NCBI GenBank assembly: GCA_017745075.1 | Contig: JAGIAD010000004.1 | Location: 62,001 to 126,000, forward strand | Source: Sphingobacteriaceae bacterium | GTDB taxonomy: Bacteria; Bacteroidota; Bacteroidia; Sphingobacteriales; Sphingobacteriaceae | Reading direction: 5' to 3' | DNA: 64,000 nt | Part shown: positions 17,288 through 26,221 of the stretch, in pieces | How the letters are laid out: each line of letters opens with the position of its first letter | Numbering within the stretch: the first letter of the stretch is position 1 | Made by a program: the position numbers and the translations under genes | The notes under the pieces: model-generated | The model's database searches: none | What the model was told of the DNA's origin: nothing | The model's input: only the letters and a program-made list of their open reading frames with translations

Positions 17288-19777
17288 ATGAGATACGTTC
17301 TGTTTTGCATTGCTCTATTTGTCAGTATAAGCGGTTATTCCCAAATACAAACTCCCGATCAGTTTTTAGGTTACCCTCTCGGTTCGCATTTTACGCCTCA
17401 CCATAAAGTAGCCGATTATTTCAGGCAAACCGCTGCGGCTTCCGCCAAAAACATGAAACTCATAGAATATGGTAAAACCAATGAGGGCAGGCCATTAATG
17501 GCAGCAGTTGTTTCTTCGCCAGAAAACATCGCCAGACTGGAACAGATCAGAAGTAACAATTTAATTTTGGCAACAGGTACGAATAATAGTGTCGATTTAA
17601 CAAATCAGCCTGCTATACTTTGGTTGAGCTATAATGTACATGGCAACGAGGCAAACTCGACCGAAACAGCCATGAAAATGCTTTATACGCTTGTGTCTGG
17701 TTCGAATAAACCGGCTACTGAGTGGTTAAAAAATACAGTAGTGATAATTGATCCCTGCTTAAATCCGGATGGAAGAGATCGTTATGTTAATTATTTTAAT
17801 AGCGTAGTGGGTAAAACGCCAAATTCTGATCCACTGTCAAGAGAACATATAGAGCCATGGCCAGGAGGCAGACCAAATCATTATTATTTCGACTTAAACC
17901 GCGACTGGGCCTGGCAAACACAGGTTGAAAGCCAGCAACGGTTAGCTCTGTATAACCAATGGATGCCCCAGGTACATGTTGATTTTCATGAGCAAAGCTA
18001 TAATGAACCTTACTATTTCGCACCGGCAGCAGAACCTGTTCACCAGGACATTACCCCTTGGCAAAAAAGTTTCCAGGTGGTTGTGGGAAAGAACAATGCC
18101 AAATATTTTGATGCCGAAGGCTGGCAATATTTCACCAAAGAACGGTTCGACCTGCTTTACCCTTCTTATGGCGATACTTATCCTTTATATAATGGATCAA
18201 TCGGGATGACTTACGAACAGGGCGGCATCAGGGCCGGATTATCGATAGTAACCAACGATGGCGATACCTTAACCTTAAAAGACCGCATTGCGCATCATTT
18301 TACAACGGGAATGTCGACCCTTGAAGTAACTTCCTTAAACCATCAGAAGTTATTAGAAGAATATAAAAAGTATTTCCAGCAAGAGTTGGCCAATAGCCCG
18401 GGCATTTATAAAAGCTATATTATAAAAGCAACTAATCTATCACGCTTAAAGAAACTCGCCGAACTGTTAACCAAAAATAAAATCGAATTCGCTTTTGGTG
18501 GGGATAAAACAGGCAGAGGTTATGATTACGATACGCAGAAGGAAGAAAATTTTAGCATCGCCCGAAACGATTTAATTGTTAACATCCAGCAGCCAAGGGC
18601 GGTTTTGGCTAATGTTTTATTAGAACCCCAAACCTTCGTAACCGACTCTAATACCTATGATATTACGGCCTGGGCCCTGCCCTATGTATATGGATTGAAA
18701 GGATATGCCAGTAAAGAAAGTATAAGAGGTAAATTTCCGGCAATCGAAGAACCTAGAATAATCAATACTGAGGTTGAGAAGCCTTTAGCCTGGCTGTTTA
18801 GCTGGGGAACAAGAGAAGATGTTCAGGTTTTAACGGCGCTACAAAAGGAAAATATAAAAGTGAGGCAGGCCGATCAGCCGTTCTCGGTAAACGGGAAAGA
18901 TTACCCTGCGGGAACCCTCATTGTATTGCGGGCAGAAAATGAAAAAACGATAAAAGGGATGAACGATAAAATCGCCTTTATTGCAAAAATGTTCGATAAA
19001 CCCATTCAGGCAGTAAGCAGTGGTTTTGTAGAAAAAGGTAAAGACTTCGGATCTAACGTTTATCCCTTATTAAAACAACCAAAAATTGCCATAGTATCGG
19101 GTATGGAGGTTTCTTCTCTTGCTTTTGGCGAAGCCTGGTTTTTTCTTGAGCACGATCTGAATCTTTCGCCGAGTATTATTAATGCCAAAGACCTGAATAA
19201 CCTGGATATTAATAAAGTAAACACCTTGATTTTGCCGGATGGGACTTACAGCGCTTTTATAGGTGATGGATTAACCACATGGCTAAATAAAGGCGGAAGA
19301 TTAATCTTAATGGAAGACGCTATAGAAAGTGTACTCGAGAAAAAAGGATTTGATATTAAAAAGAAAGAAGCTGCGGTAAAAAAAGACGAAAAGCCTGAAG
19401 CGAACAAACTACCGTTTAAAGATAAGGATAAAGATGATTTCGAAACTACCATACCGGGAGCTATTTATAAGATCAACCTCGATGCTACACATCCTTTCTC
19501 TTACGGTCTGGGTAAATTTTACTATAGCTTAAAAACAGACCGGAAGATTTATGAACCTTTTGTTAAGGGCTGGAACGTGGGATTGATTAACGATAAAAGC
19601 TTAATGGCCGGTATAGTAGGAAAAAAAGCCAGGGAAGAACTTAAAGCCGGGCTTTTAATTGGCGTACAGGATTTTGGCCGTGGGCAGGTGGTCTATTTAG
19701 CCAACGATCCGCTTTTTAGGAATTTTTGGGAGGGTGGAAAAACTTTATTCGGGAATGTAATTTTTTGCGGGTATTAG
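17288..19777 (+). CDS. Secreted M14-family zinc carboxypeptidase
   Basis: An 829-residue secreted peptidase. After a signal peptide (ending GYSQ), the M14 domain (about 40-360) shows zinc ligands H118 and E121 (NVHGNE) and H234 (VDFHEQ), NPDGRDRY and FDLNRDW substrate-binding stretches, and a likely catalytic Glu at about 310 (GMTYEQGG). The C-terminal part (about 520-829) is a second domain resembling class I glutamine amidotransferase-like folds; this is inferred from layout only. It should trim C-terminal residues from peptides outside the inner membrane. It lies alone between susCD pairs 1 and 2, which hints that peptides are among the array's substrates. Confidence 0.88.
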   Translation: MRYVLFCIALFVSISGYSQIQTPDQFLGYPLGSHFTPHHKVADYFRQTAAASAKNMKLIEYGKTNEGRPLMAAVVSSPENIARLEQIRSNNLILATGTNNSVDLTNQPAILWLSYNVHGNEANSTETAMKMLYTLVSGSNKPATEWLKNTVVIIDPCLNPDGRDRYVNYFNSVVGKTPNSDPLSREHIEPWPGGRPNHYYFDLNRDWAWQTQVESQQRLALYNQWMPQVHVDFHEQSYNEPYYFAPAAEPVHQDITPWQKSFQVVVGKNNAKYFDAEGWQYFTKERFDLLYPSYGDTYPLYNGSIGMTYEQGGIRAGLSIVTNDGDTLTLKDRIAHHFTTGMSTLEVTSLNHQKLLEEYKKYFQQELANSPGIYKSYIIKATNLSRLKKLAELLTKNKIEFAFGGDKTGRGYDYDTQKEENFSIARNDLIVNIQQPRAVLANVLLEPQTFVTDSNTYDITAWALPYVYGLKGYASKESIRGKFPAIEEPRIINTEVEKPLAWLFSWGTREDVQVLTALQKENIKVRQADQPFSVNGKDYPAGTLIVLRAENEKTIKGMNDKIAFIAKMFDKPIQAVSSGFVEKGKDFGSNVYPLLKQPKIAIVSGMEVSSLAFGEAWFFLEHDLNLSPSIINAKDLNNLDINKVNTLILPDGTYSAFIGDGLTTWLNKGGRLILMEDAIESVLEKKGFDIKKKEAAVKKDEKPEANKLPFKDKDKDDFETTIPGAIYKINLDATHPFSYGLGKFYYSLKTDRKIYEPFVKGWNVGLINDKSLMAGIVGKKAREELKAGLLIGVQDFGRGQVVYLANDPLFRNFWEGGKTLFGNVIFCGY

Positions 19778-19823
19778 TAGGTATGTTTAAAATCAGCTGT
19801 GATCACTGCTTTTTTAGTTAAAG

Positions 19824-19844
19824 AGTTTTTTCTTAGAAAAAACT
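19824..19844. terminator. A/T-rich hairpin after the M14 peptidase gene
   Basis: AGTTTTTTCT and AGAAAAAACT form a perfect 10-bp stem with one unpaired base. The stem is almost all A-T, so its strength as a terminator is doubtful. Confidence 0.35.
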
Positions 19845-19976
19845 GTGCTTCAAAAAAGGCCTTTGGAGGCATTTAGGACAGGTTTAGTTAAAAAACGTTA
19901 AAAATAATTTGCTTAAAGGTATAACTAACTCTACTTTAGCATATTATTTATACACACTAACTAACATATTTCTACT

Positions 19977-22900
19977 ATGAAAAAACTTCTACAGAGTTTG
20001 TTCATCATGCTGTTTTTTGCGGTAAACGCAATGGCACAGGAGCGAACAATCACAGGAACAGTTACGTCCGCAGATGACAAACTGCCGATTCCTGGAGTAA
20101 GCGTAAAAATTCAGGGAGCCGCGGGAGGTACCTCTACCGATTCGAATGGAAAATTCTCCATTAAAGTTTCTGCTGATGCTAAAGCGATTGAATTTTCTTC
20201 CATTGGCTTTGCTAGTCAAACCAGACCGATCGGAAGTTCAAATGTGATCAATGTAATTTTAACAACCGATTCTAAAGCCCTGGGTGAGGTAGTGGTTACC
20301 GCATTGGGTGTTAACAAGGCTACTAAAACTTTGGGTTACTCCCAAAGCACTTTAAAATCGGCCGAGGTGAACGCTTCAGCACCGGCAAGTTTATTTGGCG
20401 GTCTGCAAGGTAAAGTGGCAGGGGTAAACATTTCCAATACCTCTGGTGCACCAGGTGGATCTACAAAAGTTATTTTAAGGGGATTTTCTTCAATAACAGG
20501 CAGTAATCAGCCTTTATATGTTATAGATGGTGTGCCCTTGGATAACTCAACAGCAGGTTCTGATAATAACTACGACTTTGGTAATAATGCAAACGATATT
20601 GACCCGAATAATATCGAGAGCATCAGTATCTTAAAAGGATCGGCTGCAACAGCGTTATATGGTTCGCGCGGATCGAACGGTGTTTTGATCGTAACCACTA
20701 AAAAAGGAGCTGCCGGTAAATTAAAAGTTGATCTTTCTACATCGACCACATTAACCAACGTTGCTTCTATTTACAAACCTCAAGATCAGTTTGGTCAAGG
20801 CTGGGATGGTACCTATATTCCTTCTGAAAACGGTAACTGGGGGCCGAAATATGATGGACAATTAAGGTCGTGGGGTGCTATCGTAGATAATTCACAATTA
20901 TTAAAACCTTATTCATTTATTAAGAACAACGTAAGAGATGCCTTAACAACAGGTATTGAATTAAACAATAACATTGCTTTAAGTGGTGGTAACGAAAATA
21001 GCACAGCCTATTTTTCTTACGGTAACATTTACAGTAATGGTTACCTGCCTTCTGATAACGATTCTTATAAAAGAAATAACTTTACCTTAAAGGGATCGAC
21101 CAAGTATGGTAACTTCTCCGCCGATGCCTCTTTAAACTATGTAGGTAAAACGACTAAATTTATCAATCAGGGCGGTGCCAATTCGGGTATTGGTTCTTCA
21201 TTTTACGAAGATATTCTTCAGATCCCGGGTGATATCCCGATTAAAGACCTTCAGGATTATAAAAACAAGTTTTTTAACGTAGATAATTATTTTACGCCAT
21301 ATGCTGAAAACCCTTACTACTCTATTTATGAAAACGGCAGTAGGTATAAAAGTGATCGTGTATACGGAAATATTAATCTAAACTATAAAGCAACCAACTG
21401 GTTAAGTTTCCAGTTCCAGCAAGGTGCGGATGTTGATAATGCGATTAGCAAAATCTGGCATAACAAAAATGCACCGAGCCCTGGTAGTTATAATGCGGGA
21501 GGAAATATTGAAGGATCTTCAAGGGCCGCTGATGCCGGTGATGTAATTGACGGATCAGTAAAAACTTTTGAGTACGATTCAAAATTAAATGCTCTTTTTA
21601 ACAAAGTGTTTAATGATCATTTTGATTTAGACGGATTAATCGGGGTTAACTATAACGATCGTGGATCGAGGGTTTTAACAACCGGTATTGAGGATTTAGC
21701 AATCCCGGGTTTTTATCAGATCAATAACTCTGCAAATAAACCAACCTCAACAAGTGCAGAGTCGCACCGTCGCTTATTTGGTGCTTACGCCTCTGCAACC
21801 CTGGGTTACAATAAATATTTGTATTTAACTGTGACGGGAAGAAATGACTGGTCATCAACCTTACCACAAGATAATAACAGCTATTTTTATCCAGCTTCAA
21901 GTTTGGCATTCATTGCTTCACAGGCAATAGACTTCAGTAAAACACCTATCAGTTTCTTAAAATTAAGAGCAAGTTATGGTGAAACAGGTAGTGATACAGA
22001 TCCTTATCGTGTATTTAACAGTGCTACCAGAACATCAGTTCCATTGGGCTTCGGTACCTTAACCTTCCCTATTTTTGGTGTTCCGGGTTATTCAATATCA
22101 AACCAGCTAAACAGCAACAACTTTAAACCAGAGCGTGTTAAAGAGGTTGAGTTAGGTGCTGAGATCAGGTTTTTACAAGATCGAATCGGTATCGACGCAA
22201 CCTATTACAACAAATTAAGAAAGGATCAGATTATCCCATTGCCTATTGATCCTGCTACAGGTTACTCATCATACATTGTAAATTTTGGTTCGGTACGTAA
22301 TAAGGGCGTAGAAATTGCAGTAAATATTAAACCAATAAAAACTACTGATATTGACTGGGCTTTAAATTATACGTTCACGAAAGAGAACAGTAAAGTAACC
22401 GAATTGCCGGCAGGACTAGATAAGGTAGTTTTAAATTCAGCTTACGACGCACAGTTTGTTGCGCGTGTAGGTCAGCCGTTAGGTATTATCGAAGCGCCTA
22501 CCCGTACTTACAGCCCAACCGGCCAGGTAATTGTAGATTCAAATGGCTATCCAGTATATTCATCTGAAAATGTAAGTTTTGGTACAACCGTTCCGGATTT
22601 TGTAATGGGTTTAAACAACCAGTTCCGTTACAAGAATTTTTCACTTTCATTTACATTGGATTGGCATAAAGGCGGTGTATTTTATTCAGGTACTGCTGAT
22701 TTGTTAAACTTCGTTGGAGCGGATAGAAAAACAACCTATAACGATCGTCGCCCTTTTATTGTGCCTAACTCAGTACAAAAACTGTCAGATGGTACTTACG
22801 TAGAAAACACTACACCAATAACGGAAGCCAACATTGACGACTTCTACTACCACACTTCGAACAAGGCAGATGCTTATGCCAACCGTATTTTAGACCGCTC

Positions 22901-23147
22901 TTTCCTAAAGTTAAGAGAGGCAACGTTAAGCTACAGCCTTCCAAAAGCGGTTGTTGGCAAGATAGGTGCCCAAAAAGCAAGTATTTCTGTATTTGGAAGG
23001 AATTTATTAACCTGGTTGGCTAAAACGAACAAGACGATCGATCCGGAGGTTTCTAACTTCGGAAATGATTTGGGAAGTGAATTTGGTGAGTTTAGAACTG
23101 CACCTCCGGTTAGGTTCTTTGGTGCATCGTTAAAAGTTTCATTTTAA
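19977..23147 (+). CDS. SusC/RagA-type TonB-dependent transporter, pair 2
   Basis: A 1056-residue transporter starting MKKLLQSLFIMLFF, signal peptide ending AMAQ. Domains: CarboxypepD_reg-like (about 22-110), plug (VAGVNI, IDGVPLDN, ALYGSRGSNGVLIVTTKKG), barrel ending KVSF. After the carboxypeptidase-like domain it reads ALGVNKATKTLGYSQ, the ALG...LGY type also seen in pair 6. The leader keeps ACTAACTAAC at 19956-19965. It heads a four-gene unit: the SusD gene begins 11 bp downstream, then two small lipoproteins follow. Confidence 0.92.
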   Translation: MKKLLQSLFIMLFFAVNAMAQERTITGTVTSADDKLPIPGVSVKIQGAAGGTSTDSNGKFSIKVSADAKAIEFSSIGFASQTRPIGSSNVINVILTTDSKALGEVVVTALGVNKATKTLGYSQSTLKSAEVNASAPASLFGGLQGKVAGVNISNTSGAPGGSTKVILRGFSSITGSNQPLYVIDGVPLDNSTAGSDNNYDFGNNANDIDPNNIESISILKGSAATALYGSRGSNGVLIVTTKKGAAGKLKVDLSTSTTLTNVASIYKPQDQFGQGWDGTYIPSENGNWGPKYDGQLRSWGAIVDNSQLLKPYSFIKNNVRDALTTGIELNNNIALSGGNENSTAYFSYGNIYSNGYLPSDNDSYKRNNFTLKGSTKYGNFSADASLNYVGKTTKFINQGGANSGIGSSFYEDILQIPGDIPIKDLQDYKNKFFNVDNYFTPYAENPYYSIYENGSRYKSDRVYGNINLNYKATNWLSFQFQQGADVDNAISKIWHNKNAPSPGSYNAGGNIEGSSRAADAGDVIDGSVKTFEYDSKLNALFNKVFNDHFDLDGLIGVNYNDRGSRVLTTGIEDLAIPGFYQINNSANKPTSTSAESHRRLFGAYASATLGYNKYLYLTVTGRNDWSSTLPQDNNSYFYPASSLAFIASQAIDFSKTPISFLKLRASYGETGSDTDPYRVFNSATRTSVPLGFGTLTFPIFGVPGYSISNQLNSNNFKPERVKEVELGAEIRFLQDRIGIDATYYNKLRKDQIIPLPIDPATGYSSYIVNFGSVRNKGVEIAVNIKPIKTTDIDWALNYTFTKENSKVTELPAGLDKVVLNSAYDAQFVARVGQPLGIIEAPTRTYSPTGQVIVDSNGYPVYSSENVSFGTTVPDFVMGLNNQFRYKNFSLSFTLDWHKGGVFYSGTADLLNFVGADRKTTYNDRRPFIVPNSVQKLSDGTYVENTTPITEANIDDFYYHTSNKADAYANRILDRSFLKLREATLSYSLPKAVVGKIGAQKASISVFGRNLLTWLAKTNKTIDPEVSNFGNDLGSEFGEFRTAPPVRFFGASLKVSF

Positions 23148-23158
23148 TCTATCTCGCA

Positions 23159-24628
23159 ATGAAAAATAATTATAAAAAATATAAAGCGCTGATGTTTTCA
23201 GCAATGGTGTTTCTTGCCTTTGGATGTAAGAAAACACTGGATATTAATGTAAGTCCAAATAACCCTTTAATAGAAACAACTACTCCTGAGGTATTGTTTC
23301 CTTCGGCTGTAGCTTCTACGGCAGGACGTGTTGGTGGCGATTTAACCATTCTGGGCGGTATTTGGTCGCAGTATTATACACAGGCAAATGCTTCAAACCA
23401 GTACAAAACCATTGATTCGTATGCATTAACCCGTAACGATTTTAATGGCAGTTACAATGAACTGTTTTCTGGGGCACTTGCTGACTATCAACTGGCTATC
23501 AACCTGGCTAAAGCTAAGAGCGATTGGCGTTATAACCTGATGGCCACAGTAATGAAAGCCTATACTTATCAGGTATTGGTTGATTTGTATGACCAGGTTC
23601 CATATACTGAAGCGTTAAAAGGTGTAGATAATTTACAGCCTAAATTTGACGATGGTTATACCATTTATGTAGGTTTACTTGCTGAAATTAATGACGCATT
23701 AGCAAAAGATTACACCAGCGTTGCTTTAAGTAGCGATCAGAAAAAAACTGATTTTCTTTTTGGTGGCGATATGAGCCTCTGGACGAAGTTTGCTAATACC
23801 TTAAAATTAAAAATGTACTTAAGAATGGTGAATGCAAAACCTGCAGAAGCACAGGCGGGTATTACTAAATTGTATACTGACGGTGCAAACTTCTTGACCA
23901 CGAATGCAGGTTTTGCCACATTTGAGGGAACACCAGATAACAGTAATCCGTTTTATGAATACAACATTCGTCGTTTAAATACCACAACTAACTTAAGAGC
24001 AAGTAAAACATTTACCTCGTGGTTAACGACTAATAACGACCCAAGGGTTAATTATTATTTTGGAACAGCTAATCCTACCCCGATGAATCAGGGCGATTAT
24101 ACAGCTACAGCTACTCAACAACCAACTTATGCAAGTGCTACTGTTTTTGTACAGACGGCTAAAGACCCGGTGTGGTTCATTTCTGCTGCTGAATCTTATC
24201 TGATGCAGGCGGAGGCTCTTGAGCGCTACTACGGCGGAACAGGAGCCCAAGCTATGTACCAGAATGGCGTACGTGCTGCCTTTACGCAAGTTGGGTTAGC
24301 AAGCACTTCTGTTCCTGCGGCTTACCTGGTATATACCGGAACCTTTGAACAAAAATTAGAAAAGATTATCGTTCAAAAATGGGCTTCATTTGCTGGCTCA
24401 CACAGTTTGGAGGGCTTTTTTGAGCAGGAGCGTACCGGATATCCTAAAACAAGCGCGGTATATTCAACAGATGCAAGTTACATTCCGGGACAGTGGGTAT
24501 ACTCTAAAAATGGTGTTACTTCTGGTTTGTTCCCTAAACGTTTGGTTTTCCCGGCATCATCAAGGGATAGAAATAGTAATACACCTGCAGAGGTACCAAT
24601 TACAACTAAAGTTTGGTGGGGTAAGTAA
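23159..24628 (+). CDS. SusD/RagB-family outer-membrane lipoprotein, pair 2
   Basis: A 489-residue lipoprotein (lipobox AFGC) with TLDINVSPNNPL at its mature start, placing it in the SusD-like_2 branch. The C-terminal ITTKVWWGK matches the ending of pair 1's SusD. It should form the surface lid of the SusC transporter encoded directly upstream. The ligand cannot be predicted from sequence. Confidence 0.9.
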   Translation: MKNNYKKYKALMFSAMVFLAFGCKKTLDINVSPNNPLIETTTPEVLFPSAVASTAGRVGGDLTILGGIWSQYYTQANASNQYKTIDSYALTRNDFNGSYNELFSGALADYQLAINLAKAKSDWRYNLMATVMKAYTYQVLVDLYDQVPYTEALKGVDNLQPKFDDGYTIYVGLLAEINDALAKDYTSVALSSDQKKTDFLFGGDMSLWTKFANTLKLKMYLRMVNAKPAEAQAGITKLYTDGANFLTTNAGFATFEGTPDNSNPFYEYNIRRLNTTTNLRASKTFTSWLTTNNDPRVNYYFGTANPTPMNQGDYTATATQQPTYASATVFVQTAKDPVWFISAAESYLMQAEALERYYGGTGAQAMYQNGVRAAFTQVGLASTSVPAAYLVYTGTFEQKLEKIIVQKWASFAGSHSLEGFFEQERTGYPKTSAVYSTDASYIPGQWVYSKNGVTSGLFPKRLVFPASSRDRNSNTPAEVPITTKVWWGK

Positions 24629-24648
24629 GCAATTTAATCTAGAACAAC

Positions 24649-25290
24649 ATGAAAAAATATTTCGCAATAATAATACTTGGCTTGATAGGTATAACCTATA
24701 GCTCTTGTAAGAAACAAGATTTCAACTATCCCGAAGGATATGTTGGAATATCTAAAGTCACAAAATATGCCACCTTTACCATGAAAGGGGATGTATATCA
24801 ATCGATCGTTAAAGGCGGCACTTATACAGAACAAGGGGTTACGGCCAAAGAAGGTAGCAGCGATTTAACTGTAAAGGTTTCAGGTTCGGTAAATACCGCA
24901 GCGGTAGGTTTATATATAATTACCTATAGTGCAGTCAATGGAGATGGTTTTCCGGCTACGGTTAATCGTTACATCGCAATCCTGCCATCGGCAGAAACCG
25001 CTGGAGCAAATATTGCTGGCGACTATAATTATGCAACCGGAGGAACAACTTCTACAATTACCAAGCTTGCACCAGGATTTTATCAGGCAAGTAATATTTG
25101 GTCTGCAGCGACAACAATTTCGGCTTATCTGCTTTCTGTTGATGGACAAAGTATTATCGTCCCAAGTCAGGCAACCGCTTTTGGTACCCTTAGTGGCACG
25201 GGAACTTTGGCAGGTAGTAGTTTAAAGTATGTGGTGAGTATCCCTGAACAGGGCATTAACAATTCGACAAGGAGCTGGGTGAAGAAATAG
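24649..25290 (+). CDS. Ig-like-domain lipoprotein, accessory to susCD pair 2
   Basis: A 213-residue lipoprotein (lipobox YSSC). Residues about 25-110 form an Ig-like beta-sandwich of the DUF5011/BT_2262-like kind (GGTYTEQGVTAKEG, GLYIITYSAVNGDG), often found as the third gene of SusCD units. The C-terminal half (about 120-213) is a separate beta-rich region ending in WVKK. It is likely exposed at the cell surface next to SusD, possibly as an extra binding protein. It begins 20 bp after susD and 27 bp before the next lipoprotein. Confidence 0.7.
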   Translation: MKKYFAIIILGLIGITYSSCKKQDFNYPEGYVGISKVTKYATFTMKGDVYQSIVKGGTYTEQGVTAKEGSSDLTVKVSGSVNTAAVGLYIITYSAVNGDGFPATVNRYIAILPSAETAGANIAGDYNYATGGTTSTITKLAPGFYQASNIWSAATTISAYLLSVDGQSIIVPSQATAFGTLSGTGTLAGSSLKYVVSIPEQGINNSTRSWVKK

Positions 25291-25317
25291 TTAGGAAGAT
25301 TATTAAATTAAAACGTG

Positions 25318-25800
25318 ATGAAAAAATATTTTTATATACTAACACTTTTTGTATTAAGCATATCGGCTTGCAAAAAGGATGAGCCGATTGGAGGTACAGC
25401 AGTACAAGACCTTTCCGGAGAATGGTGGGTGCAGATTGATGGAACCGGCGATTATTATGGGATTTCTACCTATAACACAGCAGACAATTCCTCAAGCCAA
25501 ATGTGGTTGAATCTTACCAAGTTTTATGGTAATGATAGCAATACTATATTTGGTAAAGTAAGTGTGAATCTTGATAGCAAGACCTTTAACGGTCAGAATG
25601 TGGTTAATAAAGGAACATATGCTGGTGGTTTAACTTTTACAGTAACGAATGGAAAAGTAACGCCAAACGGCGCTGTTGGTCCATCATCAAAAGCGGTGAC
25701 AGACGCCATCGCGCTCGATGTTGAATTTTCTGATGATCCTGGAACGATTTATCATCTTAAAGGATACCACAGAACCAAATTTGTTGGTGACGACCATTAA
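25318..25800 (+). CDS. Lipocalin-like lipid-binding lipoprotein, accessory to pair 2
   Basis: About 160 residues. I take the ATG at 25318 (MKKYFYIL) over the GTG one codon earlier. Lipobox SISAC, then DLSGEWWVQIDGTGDY, and a beta-rich body ending GTIYHLKGYHRTKF. This looks like the Lipid_bd (PF12888) family found in Bacteroidota polysaccharide or peptide loci, where it is annotated as a lipid-binding putative hydrolase without proven activity. It is the last gene of pair 2's operon and is followed by a good terminator. Confidence 0.7.
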   Translation: MKKYFYILTLFVLSISACKKDEPIGGTAVQDLSGEWWVQIDGTGDYYGISTYNTADNSSSQMWLNLTKFYGNDSNTIFGKVSVNLDSKTFNGQNVVNKGTYAGGLTFTVTNGKVTPNGAVGPSSKAVTDAIALDVEFSDDPGTIYHLKGYHRTKFVGDDH

Positions 25801-25818
25801 AGCTCAACAAAAATGATA

Positions 25819-25856
25819 ACAAAGCCTTCCGGACTATTTCGGAGGGCTTTGTTGTT
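25819..25856 (+). terminator. Rho-independent terminator after susCD operon 2
   Basis: ACAAAGCCTTCCG (25819-25831) pairs with CGGAGGGCTTTGT (25840-25852), 12 of 13 positions, then TGTTTT. Confidence 0.8.
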
Positions 25857-26108
25857 TTACATCATCAAAATGAATAAGGAAACATTTCAAACTCTATTAA
25901 CTTCTGCCGTCGAGGAAAATGTTAAATAACTATATCTAAAGAAATATGATTATCAATGGTTAAATGGCATCAAAATTTTGGCATGGTTTTTTAATTCTCA
26001 TTGAACTATTTTTTTAGTCATATGCATAGCTTTAAGTATAAACTGTCCAAAATATTCCACACATTAAGGAAAATTTATAAATATGTCTTTTTAAAAAGAC
26101 GTTTTTAT

Positions 26109-26182
26109 TGTCATGATAACGTCATTATTAATTTTGGACTTGTTAAATTTTGTTAAATTACTGTTTAACTATTTTATATTTA
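26109..26182 (+). promoter_or_regulatory. Upstream element and -7 box of susC pair 3, twin of pair 4
   Basis: TGTCATGATAACGTCATTAT at 26109-26128 nearly repeats (17 of 20) the element at 33305-33324, and AACGTCATTAT starts exactly 104 bp before the start codon in both. A -7-like TATATTTA at 26175-26182 is also shared, about 47 bp before the ATG. The element reads as a direct repeat of GTCAT. The remaining ~290 bp of this gap (from 25857) is A/T-rich and shows no gene. Confidence 0.5.
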
Positions 26183-26221
26183 GCACTTCAAATAAACTAA
26201 TCATTAACTAACTTAAATTTC

